DNA of 64,000 bases from Stappia sp. TSB10P1A (GCF_900185725.1 NZ_FYAU01000020.1:1-64000), one strand, 5' to 3'. Numbered from the stretch's first letter, positions 37,902 to 47,505 are shown. The notes: generated from the sequence alone by a model not told the origin. Numbers and translations: made by a program.

Positions 37902-38105
37902 TCCAATTCTCCCGTTCCGCTGTGAGCTATAGCAACCAATCCTATGCCTCATCTACCCGCGATCACGGCTGCGAGCGGCATGCACCCACGCCGGCAATCA
38001 AGGCGATATAGTCTGCTTTGACCTCCGGTGTTCTGCCTCAGACGATGCTCCCGAATGGTTCATCTTTCAGGCTGGCAAGCTGTCGTCCGATTGCCGCGAC
38101 GATGC

Positions 38106-38786
38106 TCAGCCGGCGAAGGCGACCCAGCCGCGAAACGAAAAGGCGGCATAGAACAGCGCCGGTGCGCAGAAGCCGGCCTCCCGCAAAAGCGCTTCCTCTT
38201 CGGCCGGGGTGAGCAGCGGCAGGCGTTGGGCCATGTCGCGCGCCGAAGCAAGGCCCTGCGCCGGATCGCGGCCGCCCCGCCCGGCGAACGCGGCCGAGCG
38301 GGCCAGCCAGCGCTCCGCCTCGCCGTCCGGCGAGGCGTGATGCGCCGTGACGAGCGCGGCGCCCGGCGCCAGGCGGCGGCGGATTTCCCGCAAGCTGCGC
38401 AGCCGCTCGGCCCTGTCCAGAAAGTGCAGCACCAGCAGGCATGTCGCGCCGCCGAACGGACCGATAGGCGCGTCGTCGACAGTGCCCTCGAGAAGCGCGA
38501 TCCGGGCGGCATGGGCAGCGGTCGTGCGCCGCGCGATGTCGAGCATCGCCGGGGAGGGATCGACGCCGGTGAACCGCCAGCCGGGCCGCGCCTCAGCCAT
38601 CGCCTGCAGTTCCAGCCCGCCGCCGGCACCGACCACGAGGATGTCGGCGGCGCTTTGGGCGCGCTCGCCGAGAAGAACCGTCGTCATCCGGTGCAGGTCG
38701 GCCAGTCCCGGCACCCTGGCCGGGGTGTCCTGCGTGTAGGACGCAACAGCCGCCGGATCCGCGAACGGTGTGGGTGCGGTGCTCAC
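38106..38786 (-). CDS. Class I SAM-dependent methyltransferase
   Basis: 226-aa methyltransferase. Motif I is ILVVGAGGGLELQAMAEA, the acidic ribose-binding Asp lies in FTGVDPSPAMLDIAR, and motif IV/V region CLLVLHFLDRAERLRSLREIRRRLAPGA follows. The start is GTG at 38786, forming a GTGA overlap with the stop of the upstream oxidoreductase, so the two are coupled. Substrate unknown. This trio (Rrf2 regulator, TrxB-like reductase, methyltransferase) recurs in proteobacteria, which supports a joint function. Confidence 0.85.
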   Translation of the reverse strand: MSTAPTPFADPAAVASYTQDTPARVPGLADLHRMTTVLLGERAQSAADILVVGAGGGLELQAMAEARPGWRFTGVDPSPAMLDIARRTTAAHAARIALLEGTVDDAPIGPFGGATCLLVLHFLDRAERLRSLREIRRRLAPGAALVTAHHASPDGEAERWLARSAAFAGRGGRDPAQGLASARDMAQRLPLLTPAEEEALLREAGFCAPALFYAAFSFRGWVAFAG

Positions 38787-39685
38787 GACGCGGCCCCGAA
38801 GACCAGAGAACGGTGCATCGCCAGGGCCGCCATGACGCCATCGGCGCAGGCGAAGGTGACATTGTGCGCCGTGCGGGTGATGTCGCCGGCCGCGAACACG
38901 TTGACCGTGCTGGTCATCCGCATCTCGTCCACCTTGATCGCCGGCCCGAGCGGTCCGGCCTCGATCGCGCAGCCGAGCTGTTCGGCCACGGCGCTGTTGA
39001 GGCGGTTGCGCGGGGCGATGAACAGCGCTTCGAGCGGACAGGCCCGCCCGTCGGCCAGATGGATATGCGACAGGCTCCGGCCGTCGCCGGTCAGGCGATC
39101 GACGGCGGCAGGCTCGATCCGGACGCCGCGCCGGGCAAGCGCGTCGCGGTGCTCCGCCTCCAGGTCGCCGCCGTCCAGATAGAGCGTGGTCGGCCCCCAG
39201 TCGCTGATCATCATCGCCTGATGATGCGAGAGCGGCGAGGTCTTCAGCACGCCGAGCGGCCGGCCGCTGAACTCGTAGCCGTGACAATAGGGGCAATGCA
39301 GGACGGATGTGCCCCAGCGCTCCGCCAGCCCCGGCGTTTCCGGCATCTCGTCGGAAATGCCGAAGGCCAGAAGCAGGCGCTTGCCGGTGACGAGCGCGCC
39401 GCTGCGGAGCGCGACCGAGAACACGCCGTCGTCCCCGCGCGCTTCGACCGCCGTATCCGTGAGGAAACCGACGGTCGGATAGGCGGCGACCTGTCGGCGC
39501 ATGGTCTGCAGCATGGCCTGCGGATCGCTGCCGTCCTGGGCGAAGAAGCCGTGGGAGGTGGCGGCGAAGCGGTTGCGCGGCGCGCCCGCATCCACGACGC
39601 ATACGCTCCTGCGGGCGCGCGCCAGATAAAGGGCTGCGGACAGTCCGGCAAAGCTGCCGCCGATGATGAGGGCGTCATGATGCAT
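38783..39685 (-). CDS. Thioredoxin-reductase-like NAD(P)/FAD oxidoreductase
   Basis: 300-aa flavoprotein with the N-terminal FAD motif ALIIGGSFAGLSAALYLARA, a redox-active CPYC at residues 131-134 within LHCPYCHGYEF, and the C-terminal FAD-binding VFAAGDIT. The CPYC dithiol (rather than CAxC of classical TrxB) is typical of the TrxR-like group often controlled by Rrf2 regulators. The NADPH-binding GxGxxG is degenerate in the middle, so the electron donor is uncertain. It is divergent from the Rrf2 gene, with paired dyads between. Confidence 0.88.
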   Translation of the reverse strand: MHHDALIIGGSFAGLSAALYLARARRSVCVVDAGAPRNRFAATSHGFFAQDGSDPQAMLQTMRRQVAAYPTVGFLTDTAVEARGDDGVFSVALRSGALVTGKRLLLAFGISDEMPETPGLAERWGTSVLHCPYCHGYEFSGRPLGVLKTSPLSHHQAMMISDWGPTTLYLDGGDLEAEHRDALARRGVRIEPAAVDRLTGDGRSLSHIHLADGRACPLEALFIAPRNRLNSAVAEQLGCAIEAGPLGPAIKVDEMRMTSTVNVFAAGDITRTAHNVTFACADGVMAALAMHRSLVFGAAS

Positions 39686-39763
39686 TGGATCGACTTCGCT
39701 GGATCACACGCCCGCCAGCCTTCGGGGAAGGGCGTCTGCGCTGGACATGGGGCGGCTTGGAAC

Positions 39764-39821
39764 GTATCAGTTGGAGATACATAACAGGCGGCGGTTCACG
39801 TATCAACATCTGTTACGTGAA
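39764..39821. promoter_or_regulatory. Two dyads, candidate operators for the Rrf2 regulator
   Basis: GTATC-N7-GATAC (39764-39780) and the stronger TTCACGTA-N11-TACGTGAA (39795-39821) lie in the 190-base divergent region between the oxidoreductase and the Rrf2 gene. The perfect 8-bp arms with an 11-base spacer suit a dimeric winged-helix regulator. Position suggests autoregulation and control of the reductase-methyltransferase pair. Confidence 0.6.
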
Positions 39822-39875
39822 ATTCACGGACGGCCCGAGGGGCGCCCTGCTGCGCGCGCTGGAGCGGAAGAAGAC

Positions 39876-40319
39876 ATGAACAAGGACACGCGGCTGTCGG
39901 ACGTGCTGCATGTGCTGCTGCATATGGGCCAGTTCCGCGAGCCGGTGACCTCCGATGTGCTGGCCAGAAGCATGGGCACGAACCCGGCGGTGTTTCGCAG
40001 GACGATGGCGGGCCTGCGGGACGCAGGCCACGTCACGTCGGGAAAGGGCCATGGCGGCGGATGGCAACTGGCACGGCCGCTCAGCGAAATCACCCTGCTC
40101 TCGGTCTATGAGGCGCTCGGGCGCCCGACGCTGTTCGCGATCGGCAATCGCAGCGACACTCCCGATTGCCTGGTGCAGAAGAACGTCAACGCCGCGCTGG
40201 CGGAGACGATGGTGCAGGCCGAGGCGCTGTTCCTTGCGCGTTTCGGCGAGGTGACGCTGGACACCCTGATGCCCGAGGCGCCGGTGCCGCTGACGGTGCA
40301 TGGGGCCGGGCCGGGCTGA
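39876..40319 (+). CDS. Rrf2 family transcriptional regulator
   Basis: 147-aa winged-helix regulator. The N-terminus MNKDTRLSDVLHVLLHM, recognition region TSDVLARSMGTNPAVFRRTMAGLRDAG and wing GKGHGGGWQLAR match Rrf2 proteins of the YwnA type. It has a single Cys (TPDCLVQKNV), so it cannot bind a Fe-S cluster through three of its own Cys; thiol sensing by one Cys is possible. The start at 39876 follows GGAGCGGAAG. Divergent from its likely targets. Confidence 0.85.
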   Translation: MNKDTRLSDVLHVLLHMGQFREPVTSDVLARSMGTNPAVFRRTMAGLRDAGHVTSGKGHGGGWQLARPLSEITLLSVYEALGRPTLFAIGNRSDTPDCLVQKNVNAALAETMVQAEALFLARFGEVTLDTLMPEAPVPLTVHGAGPG

Positions 40320-40553
40320 GCCCGGACGGCGGCGGCCGCGATAGCGCCGGGCGTCTCGCCTCGATCTGATGCTCGCTCGCCGCAAGATGAAGCTCGGCGA
40401 GTTGGCCGACTTCACCACACCAGCGCGGGTGGACACCACGCCGGACGGCCCCGTGCGGGGACAAAACGGCGCCACATTGCTGACGACAATGGGCGGCTCT
40501 CGTTGCTCCTGGAGCCCGCTCGTCGAGACGGGCAGAAATGCAGGTCCGATCGA

Positions 40554-41027
40554 ATGCCGCGCCAGATGACCTTCGCCAGGATCCGGGACGTGCTGCTCAG
40601 CCTGTCGCTGGTTCTGGCAGTCGCCCTTGCCTGGCCGTCGATGGGCAAGCTCCCGCCGCGCTCCGGGCCGGCCGGCCCGCACCCTCCGGCAAGCGTCGAG
40701 GCCGCCGCTGCCGAGGCTCCCGCCAGCAACGCCGCCGCCATCAGGTCTTCCCATGGGGCGGCGCACGCTCACCACCGCATCTCGCCCGAGTCTGCCCCCA
40801 ACTCTGCCCCCAATTCTGCCTCCGACGCCGCTTCCGGCTCTGCGCCCGATTGCGCGCCCGACATGGGCTGCTGCGTCATGACCCAGTGCCATCCCGGCCT
40901 GGCGCTGGCCCTGCCCGAGATGCCGCGGACGGCCTCCTTGCGGGCGCATGAGCCGGGCCGCCCAACGGCCGCGGCCGGGATCGACCCGGCAATCCTGGTG
41001 CCGCCACCGCGCATCCTCCCTGTCTGA
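40554..41027 (+). CDS. Unknown exported Cys/His-containing protein
   Basis: 157 aa from the ATG at 40554 (a second ATG lies four codons in). A hydrophobic segment (VLLSLSLVLAVALAWPS) acts as signal or anchor; a low-complexity Ala/Pro/Ser/Asn linker (with AHAHHRI) leads to a Cys-rich patch CAPDMGCCVMTQCHPG and a Pro-rich C-terminus. It precedes the DUF305 gene by 40 bases. The Cys/His/Met content and the neighbour suggest periplasmic copper handling, by inference only; the family is not recognised. Confidence 0.62.
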   Translation: MPRQMTFARIRDVLLSLSLVLAVALAWPSMGKLPPRSGPAGPHPPASVEAAAAEAPASNAAAIRSSHGAAHAHHRISPESAPNSAPNSASDAASGSAPDCAPDMGCCVMTQCHPGLALALPEMPRTASLRAHEPGRPTAAAGIDPAILVPPPRILPV

Positions 41028-41067
41028 TCGACCCTGAGACCAGTCAATCATTCAAGGAGACCTTGAG

Positions 41068-41529
41068 ATGAACACATTGAAATTCGCGGTCGCTGCAATC
41101 TTCGCGGCGTCCCTGTCCACCCCGGCGCTCGCCCAGGACGAGGCAGCGTTCCAACTCCCCGAACAATGCACTGCGGGCAGCGCCATGGACCATGCCGGCC
41201 ATGGCGGCATGCATGGTGGCGGTCGGGAGACGGGCATGATGCGGATGGAGGGCATGGACATGGCCGGCATGACCGACTTCCAGCGCCAGAACATGGAGAA
41301 GATGGCGGTCACCATGCCGGCGATGATGGACGGCATGATGCAGGGTGACCCGGATGTCGCCTTCGCCTGCGCCATGATCGCCCATCATCAGGGCGCTATC
41401 GACATGGCCCGGATCCAGCTCGAACACGGCAAGGACCCGTGGATCCGCGCCCTGTCCGAGCAGATCATCGAGGCGCAGGTCCGGGAAATCGCCGACATGA
41501 CGCAGTGGCTGGCCGACAACGCCAGATAG
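41068..41529 (+). CDS. DUF305 (CopM-like) periplasmic metal-binding protein
   Basis: 153 aa with a cleavable signal (FAAIFAASLSTPALAQ region), a His/Met/Gly-rich segment (MDHAGHGGMHGGGRETGMMRMEGMDMAGM), and the DUF305 helix pair, whose hallmark is the MIAHHQGAIDMARIQLEHG motif. DUF305 proteins such as CopM bind copper or silver in the periplasm through Met and His. Its start has AAGGAGACCTTGAG upstream. Probably cotranscribed with the preceding Cys-rich gene. Confidence 0.88.
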   Translation: MNTLKFAVAAIFAASLSTPALAQDEAAFQLPEQCTAGSAMDHAGHGGMHGGGRETGMMRMEGMDMAGMTDFQRQNMEKMAVTMPAMMDGMMQGDPDVAFACAMIAHHQGAIDMARIQLEHGKDPWIRALSEQIIEAQVREIADMTQWLADNAR

Positions 41530-41583
41530 CGGACCGCGAGGTCGCCGAAACAGGGGCCGCGCGGCGCGTCCGCGTGGCCCCGC

Positions 41584-43329
41584 TCACCGCCACAGACCCA
41601 CAAGGGCCGCAAGGCCCGTCATGCCCGAGGCCAGGGTCACCGGCAGTCCCAGCCGGAGGAAATCGGCGAAGCGATAGGCGCCGAGCCCCATGACGATCAT
41701 GTTGCTGTGGTGGCCGAACGGGGTGAGGAAGTCGATCGAGACGCCGAGCGCGAGGGCCAGCAGGAAGGGCTCCGGCGGCAGGCCGGCCGCCTGGGCGATG
41801 CCGATCGCGATCGGGCCGAGCACGATGGCGGTCGAGGCGTTGTTGACGAACGGTGTGACGAGGACCGCAAGCAGCAGCACCGAGGCGATGAGAGGCAGGT
41901 CCGTCGAGGGCAGCGCCGACAGCAGCAGGCCCGCCAGCAGCCGGGCGGTTCCGGTGGTCTCGACCGCCTCGCCGAGCGGAATCATCGCGGCCAGCATGAT
42001 CAGCACCGGCCAGGGCAGGTTGGCGAGCCCGTCGCGCAGGTTCAGCCAGCCGGCGAGCGCCAGCGCCAGGACGACGAGGCCGAAAGCGATCTGGGGTGCG
42101 ACCGGGGCGAAGGCGGCAAGCGCCACGCCGCCGAGGAAGACGCAGAGCGGTCGCCAGTCGGGCGGGTCGGTCCGCACGCTTTCGGCAGCCTCCAGGGCGA
42201 GCATCTCGGTCTCCTCCAGCGCCTCGCGCAGCAGGTCGGGCTCCCCTTCCAGATAGAGCACGTCGCCGATCGAGAGCTGAAGATCGGCGAAGCCGCCTTC
42301 GATCCGGGGCGACTGCAGCGACGCGGCCCGCGTGACGATGCCTCTGGCGGCCAGCGCCTCGATGGTGGCGATGCGGGATCCGACCACGGTGCTCTCGGGC
42401 ATCACCACCGCCTGCAACGAAACGCCGTCCGGCGGGCCTGCGCCGAGGTCGAGAGCGCCGTCGGCGCGAAGACGCGCCAGTCGGCTGTGATCGATCCCGA
42501 TCAGCAGCCTGTCGCCCGCCTCCAGCACCGCGACGCGCGGCAGGAACTGCCGCTTTCCCGCGCGGGTCACGGCATGGAGCTCGAACGGCAGACCGGCCGG
42601 CGAGGCCCCGACAAGCGGGGAACCGGCCGGGACCACGCCTTCGGCGACGACGCTGCGGGAGGGCAGCGAGGGCGGGGCGGGCGTCGCCGCGCCGCCGCCG
42701 GTCACGGGCAGGATGCGCGGGGCGAGGAGACAGAGAACGGCGATCCCGGCAAGCGCCGCCGGCAGGCCGGCAACGGCATAGCTGAAGAACGAGAAGCCCG
42801 TGCCGGTGGCCAGTGCGAGCTGCTGACTGACGATCAGATTGGCAGGCGTGCCGACGATCGAGCACACGCCGCCGAGCAGCGAGGCGAAGGCGATCGGCAT
42901 CAGCACGAATTTCGGATTGAGATCGCTGGCGCGGCAGACACCGAAGGCGACCGGGATCATCAGGGCCAGCGCGCCGATATTGTTCATCACCACCGACAGG
43001 GCCGCGGTAAGGGCGCACAGGGTCGCCAGCAGCCCGGTCGGGCCGAGCCGCAAGGCGACGATCCGGGCGGACAGGCGCTCCAGAAGGCCGCTTCTCGACA
43101 GCACCTTCACCACCAGCAGGATCTCGACGACGGTGATGAAGGCCGGGTTGGCGAAGCCGGCAAAGGCGTCGGCCGGCCCGACAAGGCCGAACAGGACGCC
43201 GAGCGCGAGGCCGGTCAGCGCCACCACCTCCATGCGGAAGCGGTCGACCAGGAAGACGGCGAGCATGCCGCACAAGAGGACGACGAGAAGGAGCTGTTCG
43301 AGCGCGAGGAGGGGGCCGCCGTCCATCAC
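41584..43329 (-). CDS. SLC13/DASS family permease with TrkA-C domains
   Basis: 581-aa transporter. About five membrane helices precede a cytosolic insert (about 205-380) holding two RCK-C/TrkA-C-like domains (GDRLLIGIDHSRLARLRADG, GDVLYLEGEPDLLREALEE in outline), followed by six or so helices, including FVNNASTAIVLGPIAIGIAQAAG, the SNxxT-type substrate loop. Such permeases carry sulfate or dicarboxylates with Na+. Adjacency to the sulfate ABC operon on the same strand favours sulfate or another sulfur anion. GTG at 43329 and ATG at 43326 are equally possible starts. Confidence 0.85.
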   Translation of the reverse strand: MMDGGPLLALEQLLLVVLLCGMLAVFLVDRFRMEVVALTGLALGVLFGLVGPADAFAGFANPAFITVVEILLVVKVLSRSGLLERLSARIVALRLGPTGLLATLCALTAALSVVMNNIGALALMIPVAFGVCRASDLNPKFVLMPIAFASLLGGVCSIVGTPANLIVSQQLALATGTGFSFFSYAVAGLPAALAGIAVLCLLAPRILPVTGGGAATPAPPSLPSRSVVAEGVVPAGSPLVGASPAGLPFELHAVTRAGKRQFLPRVAVLEAGDRLLIGIDHSRLARLRADGALDLGAGPPDGVSLQAVVMPESTVVGSRIATIEALAARGIVTRAASLQSPRIEGGFADLQLSIGDVLYLEGEPDLLREALEETEMLALEAAESVRTDPPDWRPLCVFLGGVALAAFAPVAPQIAFGLVVLALALAGWLNLRDGLANLPWPVLIMLAAMIPLGEAVETTGTARLLAGLLLSALPSTDLPLIASVLLLAVLVTPFVNNASTAIVLGPIAIGIAQAAGLPPEPFLLALALGVSIDFLTPFGHHSNMIVMGLGAYRFADFLRLGLPVTLASGMTGLAALVGLWR

Positions 43330-43416
43330 GCCGGCGTCCCTTCTGGAGTCCTTGCCGGGGATTTTTCCGGGCGCGGCGCGCGGCGGTGCCGGAGCCCGGC
43401 GAGACCCGGCATCGCC

Positions 43417-44490
43417 TCAGACCGTCTCGGCGCATGCCTCCCGCCCGGCCCGTGCGTCGGCGAAGAGTTTCCAGCTTCTCGGGCGGAAGGCGATCCGGCT
43501 GCGCAGGGCGGCGGGATGATCGGCGGGAAGCTCGATTTCGACGATCCGGCGATCCCCGCCAACGGCCAGTTCCACCCGCCGCGTCGCCTCGACACGGCGG
43601 CTGGACACCACCACTCCGGCGATGCAGCCGCCGCAGCCCTCCACGAGTTCGACGTCGTGAGGCCGGAAGAACAGGTGCGCCGGGCCGTCCGGAACGTCGC
43701 CGGCGGCAAGACCGAGGCTCCGGTCGTCGATCCAGACCCCGCCAGTGTCGACCCTGACCGGCAGACGGCTCGATTCGCCGATGAAGCCGTAGACGAAAGG
43801 GGTAAGGGGCCTGTCATAGACGTCATCGGCCGATCCCACTTGCTCGATGGCCCCCTGGCTCATGACGACGACGCGGTCGGCAAGCTCCAGCGCCTCCTCC
43901 TGGTCGTGTGTGACGAAGACGGTGGTGTGGCCCGTGGTCTCGTGGATCTCGCGCAGCCAGCGCCGCAGATCGCGCCGCACCTGCGCATCAAGAGCACCGA
44001 ACGGCTCGTCGAGCAAGAGCACCTTCGGTTCGATGGCGAGCGCCCTCGCCAGCGCCACCCGCTGGCGCTGGCCGCCGGACAACTGGCTGGGATAGCGGTT
44101 CTCCAGACCCGGAAGCCGGACAAGCTCGAGCAGCTCCGACGCCCGCCGGCGGATCTGCGCCGCCGAGGGGCGCAGGCGGCGCGGCCGCACCTTGAGGCCG
44201 AAGCCGATGTTCTCGGCCACCGTCATGTGACGGAACAGCGCATAGTGCTGGAAGACGAAGCCGACATTGCGCTCCTGCACGGTCTTCTGCGAGGCATCGT
44301 CCTCGCCGAAGAAGATCGCGCCGGAGGTGGGGAATTCGAGCCCGGCGATCAGGCGCAGGAGCGTCGTCTTGCCGGACCCGGACGGGCCGAGTAGGGCGAT
44401 CAACTCGCCCGAGCGGATGTCGAGCGAGACGCCGTGCAGGGCGGGGAAACGGTCGAACTCCTTGCGAATGTTGCGGATGCTGAGTTCCAT
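43417..44490 (-). CDS. cysA: Sulfate/thiosulfate ABC transporter ATP-binding protein
   Basis: 357-aa ATPase. Walker [14 protein letters not shown] loop VFQHYALF, signature [16 protein letters not shown], Walker [13 protein letters not shown] and switch His in VTHDQEEAL are present, then a C-terminal regulatory/TOBE domain. The phrase [16 protein letters not shown] and sequence start [18 protein letters not shown] are typical of CysA. Last gene of the leftward operon cysP-cysT-cysW-cysA; 10 bases after cysW. Confidence 0.95.
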   Translation of the reverse strand: MELSIRNIRKEFDRFPALHGVSLDIRSGELIALLGPSGSGKTTLLRLIAGLEFPTSGAIFFGEDDASQKTVQERNVGFVFQHYALFRHMTVAENIGFGLKVRPRRLRPSAAQIRRRASELLELVRLPGLENRYPSQLSGGQRQRVALARALAIEPKVLLLDEPFGALDAQVRRDLRRWLREIHETTGHTTVFVTHDQEEALELADRVVVMSQGAIEQVGSADDVYDRPLTPFVYGFIGESSRLPVRVDTGGVWIDDRSLGLAAGDVPDGPAHLFFRPHDVELVEGCGGCIAGVVVSSRRVEATRRVELAVGGDRRIVEIELPADHPAALRSRIAFRPRSWKLFADARAGREACAETV

Positions 44491-44500
44491 TGCGGTCTCC

Positions 44501-45433
44501 TCAATGCCCTCTGCCGGTGGCGGCGATCTGGTCGGCGTAGCGCCATTCCAGCCATGACTTGACGATGAGCGTGACCAGCGCCAGCCCGGCGAGCAGCGAG
44601 GCCAGCGAGAAGGCGGCGACCGAGGCATACTCGTTGTAGAACAGCTCGACCTGCAGCGGCATCGTCACGGTCTGGCCGCGCAGCTTGCCGGACAGCACCG
44701 CGACGGCGCCGAACTCTCCCATGGCGCGGGCATTGCACAGCAGCACGCCATAGAGCAGCGCCCACTTGACGTTGGGCAGGGTGACGAACAGGAAGGTCTG
44801 CCAGCCATTGGCGCCCAGCGACAGCGCCGCTTCCTCGTCGCCCGTCCCCTGATCCTCCATCAAGGGGATCAACTCGCGGGCGATGAAGGGGAAGGTGACG
44901 AGGATCGTCGCCAGCACGATGCCCGGCACCGCGAAGATGATGCGGATCCCGAAATTCTCCAGCAGAAAGCCGCCGATCAGGGAGTTGGAGCCGAGCAGCA
45001 GGATATAGACCAGGCCGGCGACGACCGGCGAGATGGAGAACGGCAGGTCGATCAGCGACACCAGCAGGGTGCGGCCGGGAAAGCGGTATTTGGCGATGGC
45101 CCAGGCCGCCGCGATGCCGAAGATCAGGTTGCACGGCACCGCGATCGCCGCCACCAGCAGCGTCAGCCGGATCGCCGCGAGGGCTTCGGGATTGCGGAAG
45201 GTCGCGAGATAGTCGCCGAGGCCCGACCGCAGGGCCTGGGTGAAGACGGTCGCCAGCGGTACCAGCAGGAACAGCGACAGGATGGCCACGACAACGGCGA
45301 TCAGCGCGTATTGCACGGCGCGCGTCTCGGTCGTCGGCGAGATGCGCGGCGACGGCGCCGCGGCGGAGCGCGTGGCGGGGAGGCGCCTGGCGGGGGGATG
45401 TTTGGCGGGGATGCGGGCGGCAGGGTCAGACAC
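44501..45433 (-). CDS. cysW: Sulfate/thiosulfate ABC transporter permease CysW
   Basis: 310-aa inner-membrane permease with a Pro/Ala-rich N-terminal cytosolic extension of about 40 residues, then six membrane helices. The EAA loop contacting CysA reads [27 protein letters not shown], and the CysW-type [22 protein letters not shown] is present. It overlaps the cysT stop by 8 bases. Confidence 0.95.
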   Translation of the reverse strand: MSDPAARIPAKHPPARRLPATRSAAAPSPRISPTTETRAVQYALIAVVVAILSLFLLVPLATVFTQALRSGLGDYLATFRNPEALAAIRLTLLVAAIAVPCNLIFGIAAAWAIAKYRFPGRTLLVSLIDLPFSISPVVAGLVYILLLGSNSLIGGFLLENFGIRIIFAVPGIVLATILVTFPFIARELIPLMEDQGTGDEEAALSLGANGWQTFLFVTLPNVKWALLYGVLLCNARAMGEFGAVAVLSGKLRGQTVTMPLQVELFYNEYASVAAFSLASLLAGLALVTLIVKSWLEWRYADQIAATGRGH

Positions 45434-46265
45434 GGCCGAACCTCCGTCTGCTCCATGCCTGGATCAGGTTGATCAGCAGGAGAATGACAAACGAGGCCGT
45501 CATCATCACGGCGGCGATGGCGGCGGCGGCGGGGTAGTTGTACTCCTCGAGCCGGAACACGATCAGCAGGGGAAGGATCTCCGTCTGACGCGGCAGGTTG
45601 CCGGCGATGAAGATCACCGAGCCGTATTCCCCGACCGCCCGGGAGAAGGCCAGCGCGAATCCGGTCAGGATCGCCGGGACGAGGTTGGGAAGAAGCACCC
45701 TGACGATCGTCGTCAGCCGCGAGGCGCCGAGCGTTGCCGACGCCTCCTCGACCTCGCGATCGAAATCCTGCAGGACCGGCTGCACCGTGCGCACCACGAA
45801 AGGCAATCCGATGAAGATCAGCGCGATCAGGATGCCGAGGGGCGTATAGGCGATGCGGATGCCGAGCGGGGCGAACAGTTGGCCGATCAGGCCGGTAGGT
45901 GCATAGATCGCGGTGAGGGAAATGCCGGCGACGGCCGTCGGCAGCGCGAACGGCAGGTCGACGATGGCATCGAGGACGCGGCGCCCGGGAAAGCTGTAGC
46001 GCGTCAGCACCCAGGCGACGAGCACCCCGATCACCACATTGACCAGCGCCGCAAGGGCGGATGTGCCGAAGCTGAGGCGCAGCGCCGCCTGGAACCTCGC
46101 CCCGGTGACGATGCGCTCGAAGGCGGCCCAGTCGAGCTGGAACGTGTGGATATAGATGCCGATCACCGGCACGATGACGATGATCGACAGGTAGAAGAGC
46201 GTGAAGCCGAACGTCAGCCCGAAGCCCGGAATGATGCTCGGCGCGCGAAAGTGTGTGACTGCCAT
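45426..46265 (-). CDS. cysT: Sulfate/thiosulfate ABC transporter permease CysT
   Basis: 279-aa permease pairing with CysW. The start MAVTHFRAPSIIPGFGLTFGFTLFYLS is typical of CysT/CysU; the EAA loop is EEASATLGASRLTTIVRVLLPNLVPAIL, and FSRAVGEYGSVIFIAGNLPRQTEI follows. It begins 74 bases after the binding-protein stop. Confidence 0.95.
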   Translation of the reverse strand: MAVTHFRAPSIIPGFGLTFGFTLFYLSIIVIVPVIGIYIHTFQLDWAAFERIVTGARFQAALRLSFGTSALAALVNVVIGVLVAWVLTRYSFPGRRVLDAIVDLPFALPTAVAGISLTAIYAPTGLIGQLFAPLGIRIAYTPLGILIALIFIGLPFVVRTVQPVLQDFDREVEEASATLGASRLTTIVRVLLPNLVPAILTGFALAFSRAVGEYGSVIFIAGNLPRQTEILPLLIVFRLEEYNYPAAAAIAAVMMTASFVILLLINLIQAWSRRRFGRV

Positions 46266-46339
46266 CGGCCGCACGGTCCCTCGGGGTTGCCGGCAAGGAC
46301 GGGGGTGCGGATCCGCGCCCCCGCCGGTGACGGACTGTC

Positions 46340-47353
46340 TCAGTTGTCCTGGTAGATCTGGTCGAAGACGCCGCCGTCGCCGAAATGCTCCTGCTGGGCG
46401 ACGGCCCAGCCTCCGAACACCTCGTCGATGGTGATCAGCTCGAGATCGGGGAAGCGGGCGACATCCTTGGGATCGGCGTGCTCCGGATATTGCGGACGAT
46501 AGTAGTTGGCCGCGATGATGCGCTGGGCCTGCGGCGTGTAGAGATACTCCAGATAGGCCGTCGCCAGCTCGCGCGTGCCGCGCCGGTCGACATTGGCGTC
46601 GATGACGGCGACCGGCGGTTCGGCGAGGATCGACAGCGACGGCACGACGATGTCGAAGGAGCCCGGCCCCAGTTCCTCCAGCGCGAGGAAGGCTTCGTTC
46701 TCCCAGGCAAGCAGCACGTCGCCCAACCCGCGCTCCACGAAGGTGGTCGTGGCGCCCCGCGCGCCGCTGTCCAGCACCGGGACATTGGCATAGAGACGGC
46801 CGACGAAGTCGCGGGCGGCGGCATGGTCGCCGTCGGAGCGCTTCAGCGCGTAGCCATAGGCGGCGAGATAGTTCCAGCGCGCGCCCCCCGAGGTCTTGGG
46901 ATTGGGGGTGATGACCTCGACGTCGTCGCGCACGAGATCGTCCCAGTCGAGGATGGTCTTCGGATTGCCGGCGCGGACCAGGAAGACGATGGTCGACAGA
47001 TAGGGCGAGGAATTGAGCGGCAGTCTCGCCTGCCAGCCGGGCTCGATGAGACCGGCCTTCTCCACGGCGAGAATGTCGCCGGCCAGCGGCATGGTCAGCA
47101 CATCCGCGGCAAGGCCGTCGATGACCGTGCGGGCCTGGGAGCCGGACCCGCCATGCGTGACGGTGATCTCGACCTTCTTGCCGGTCTTCTCCAGCCAATG
47201 GGCGGCGAAGGCGGCGTTGAACGCCCGATAGAGTTCGCGCGTCGGATCGTAGGACACGTTGACCAGCGTCTGCTGGGCAAAGGCGATGCCGCTGACATGG
47301 ACAGCCGCCGCAAGGACCGCCGAGAACAGCAGGGAGCGTCGAGAATGGATCAT
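46340..47353 (-). CDS. Sulfate ABC transporter substrate-binding protein
   Basis: 337-aa periplasmic binding protein (Sbp/CysP family). A signal peptide ([21 protein letters not shown]) precedes [20 protein letters not shown], the SYDPTRE motif; [21 protein letters not shown] and [21 protein letters not shown] follow, lining the sulfate site. The start is ATG at 47353; the open frame runs 29 codons upstream across the promoter. First structural gene of the cys operon. Confidence 0.95.
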   Translation of the reverse strand: MIHSRRSLLFSAVLAAAVHVSGIAFAQQTLVNVSYDPTRELYRAFNAAFAAHWLEKTGKKVEITVTHGGSGSQARTVIDGLAADVLTMPLAGDILAVEKAGLIEPGWQARLPLNSSPYLSTIVFLVRAGNPKTILDWDDLVRDDVEVITPNPKTSGGARWNYLAAYGYALKRSDGDHAAARDFVGRLYANVPVLDSGARGATTTFVERGLGDVLLAWENEAFLALEELGPGSFDIVVPSLSILAEPPVAVIDANVDRRGTRELATAYLEYLYTPQAQRIIAANYYRPQYPEHADPKDVARFPDLELITIDEVFGGWAVAQQEHFGDGGVFDQIYQDN

Positions 47354-47384
47354 ATCCGCCTCCGTTTTGATAAGCTCCAAAACT

Positions 47385-47399
47385 CTATCGATATTATAG
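47385..47399 (-). promoter_or_regulatory. Candidate cys operon -10 box overlapped by a dyad
   Basis: On the minus strand CTATAATATCGATAG is an imperfect 15-base palindrome (CTAT-N7-ATAG) containing TATAAT at 47393-47398, about 40 bases ahead of the binding-protein ATG. No good -35 box lies 17 bases upstream. The overlap suggests a regulator, perhaps the Rrf2 protein encoded just upstream, controlling access to the -10 box. Confidence 0.5.
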
Positions 47400-47505
47400 T
47401 GTATTGAAATGCGCTCCTTTGCCAAATGGTTCCTGCGCAAGGGAACGGATTTTCAGCGATCCGGTCCCGGTGGGCATTTGAATTCGGCGTGGCGGCCGGC
47501 GGCCG

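Noticed and set aside
38040-38105. Short minus-strand peptide tail (AIGRQLASLKDEPFGSIV) downstream of the methyltransferase
   Set aside because: Out of frame with the methyltransferase, no start or ribosome site of its own; could be a gene remnant at the island edge but cannot be identified.
38153-38163. Copy of the tRNA-Arg 3' end (CCGGTGCGC) near the presumed right island border
   Set aside because: Only nine bases match and they lie inside an intact methyltransferase gene; most likely chance in GC-rich DNA, not attR.
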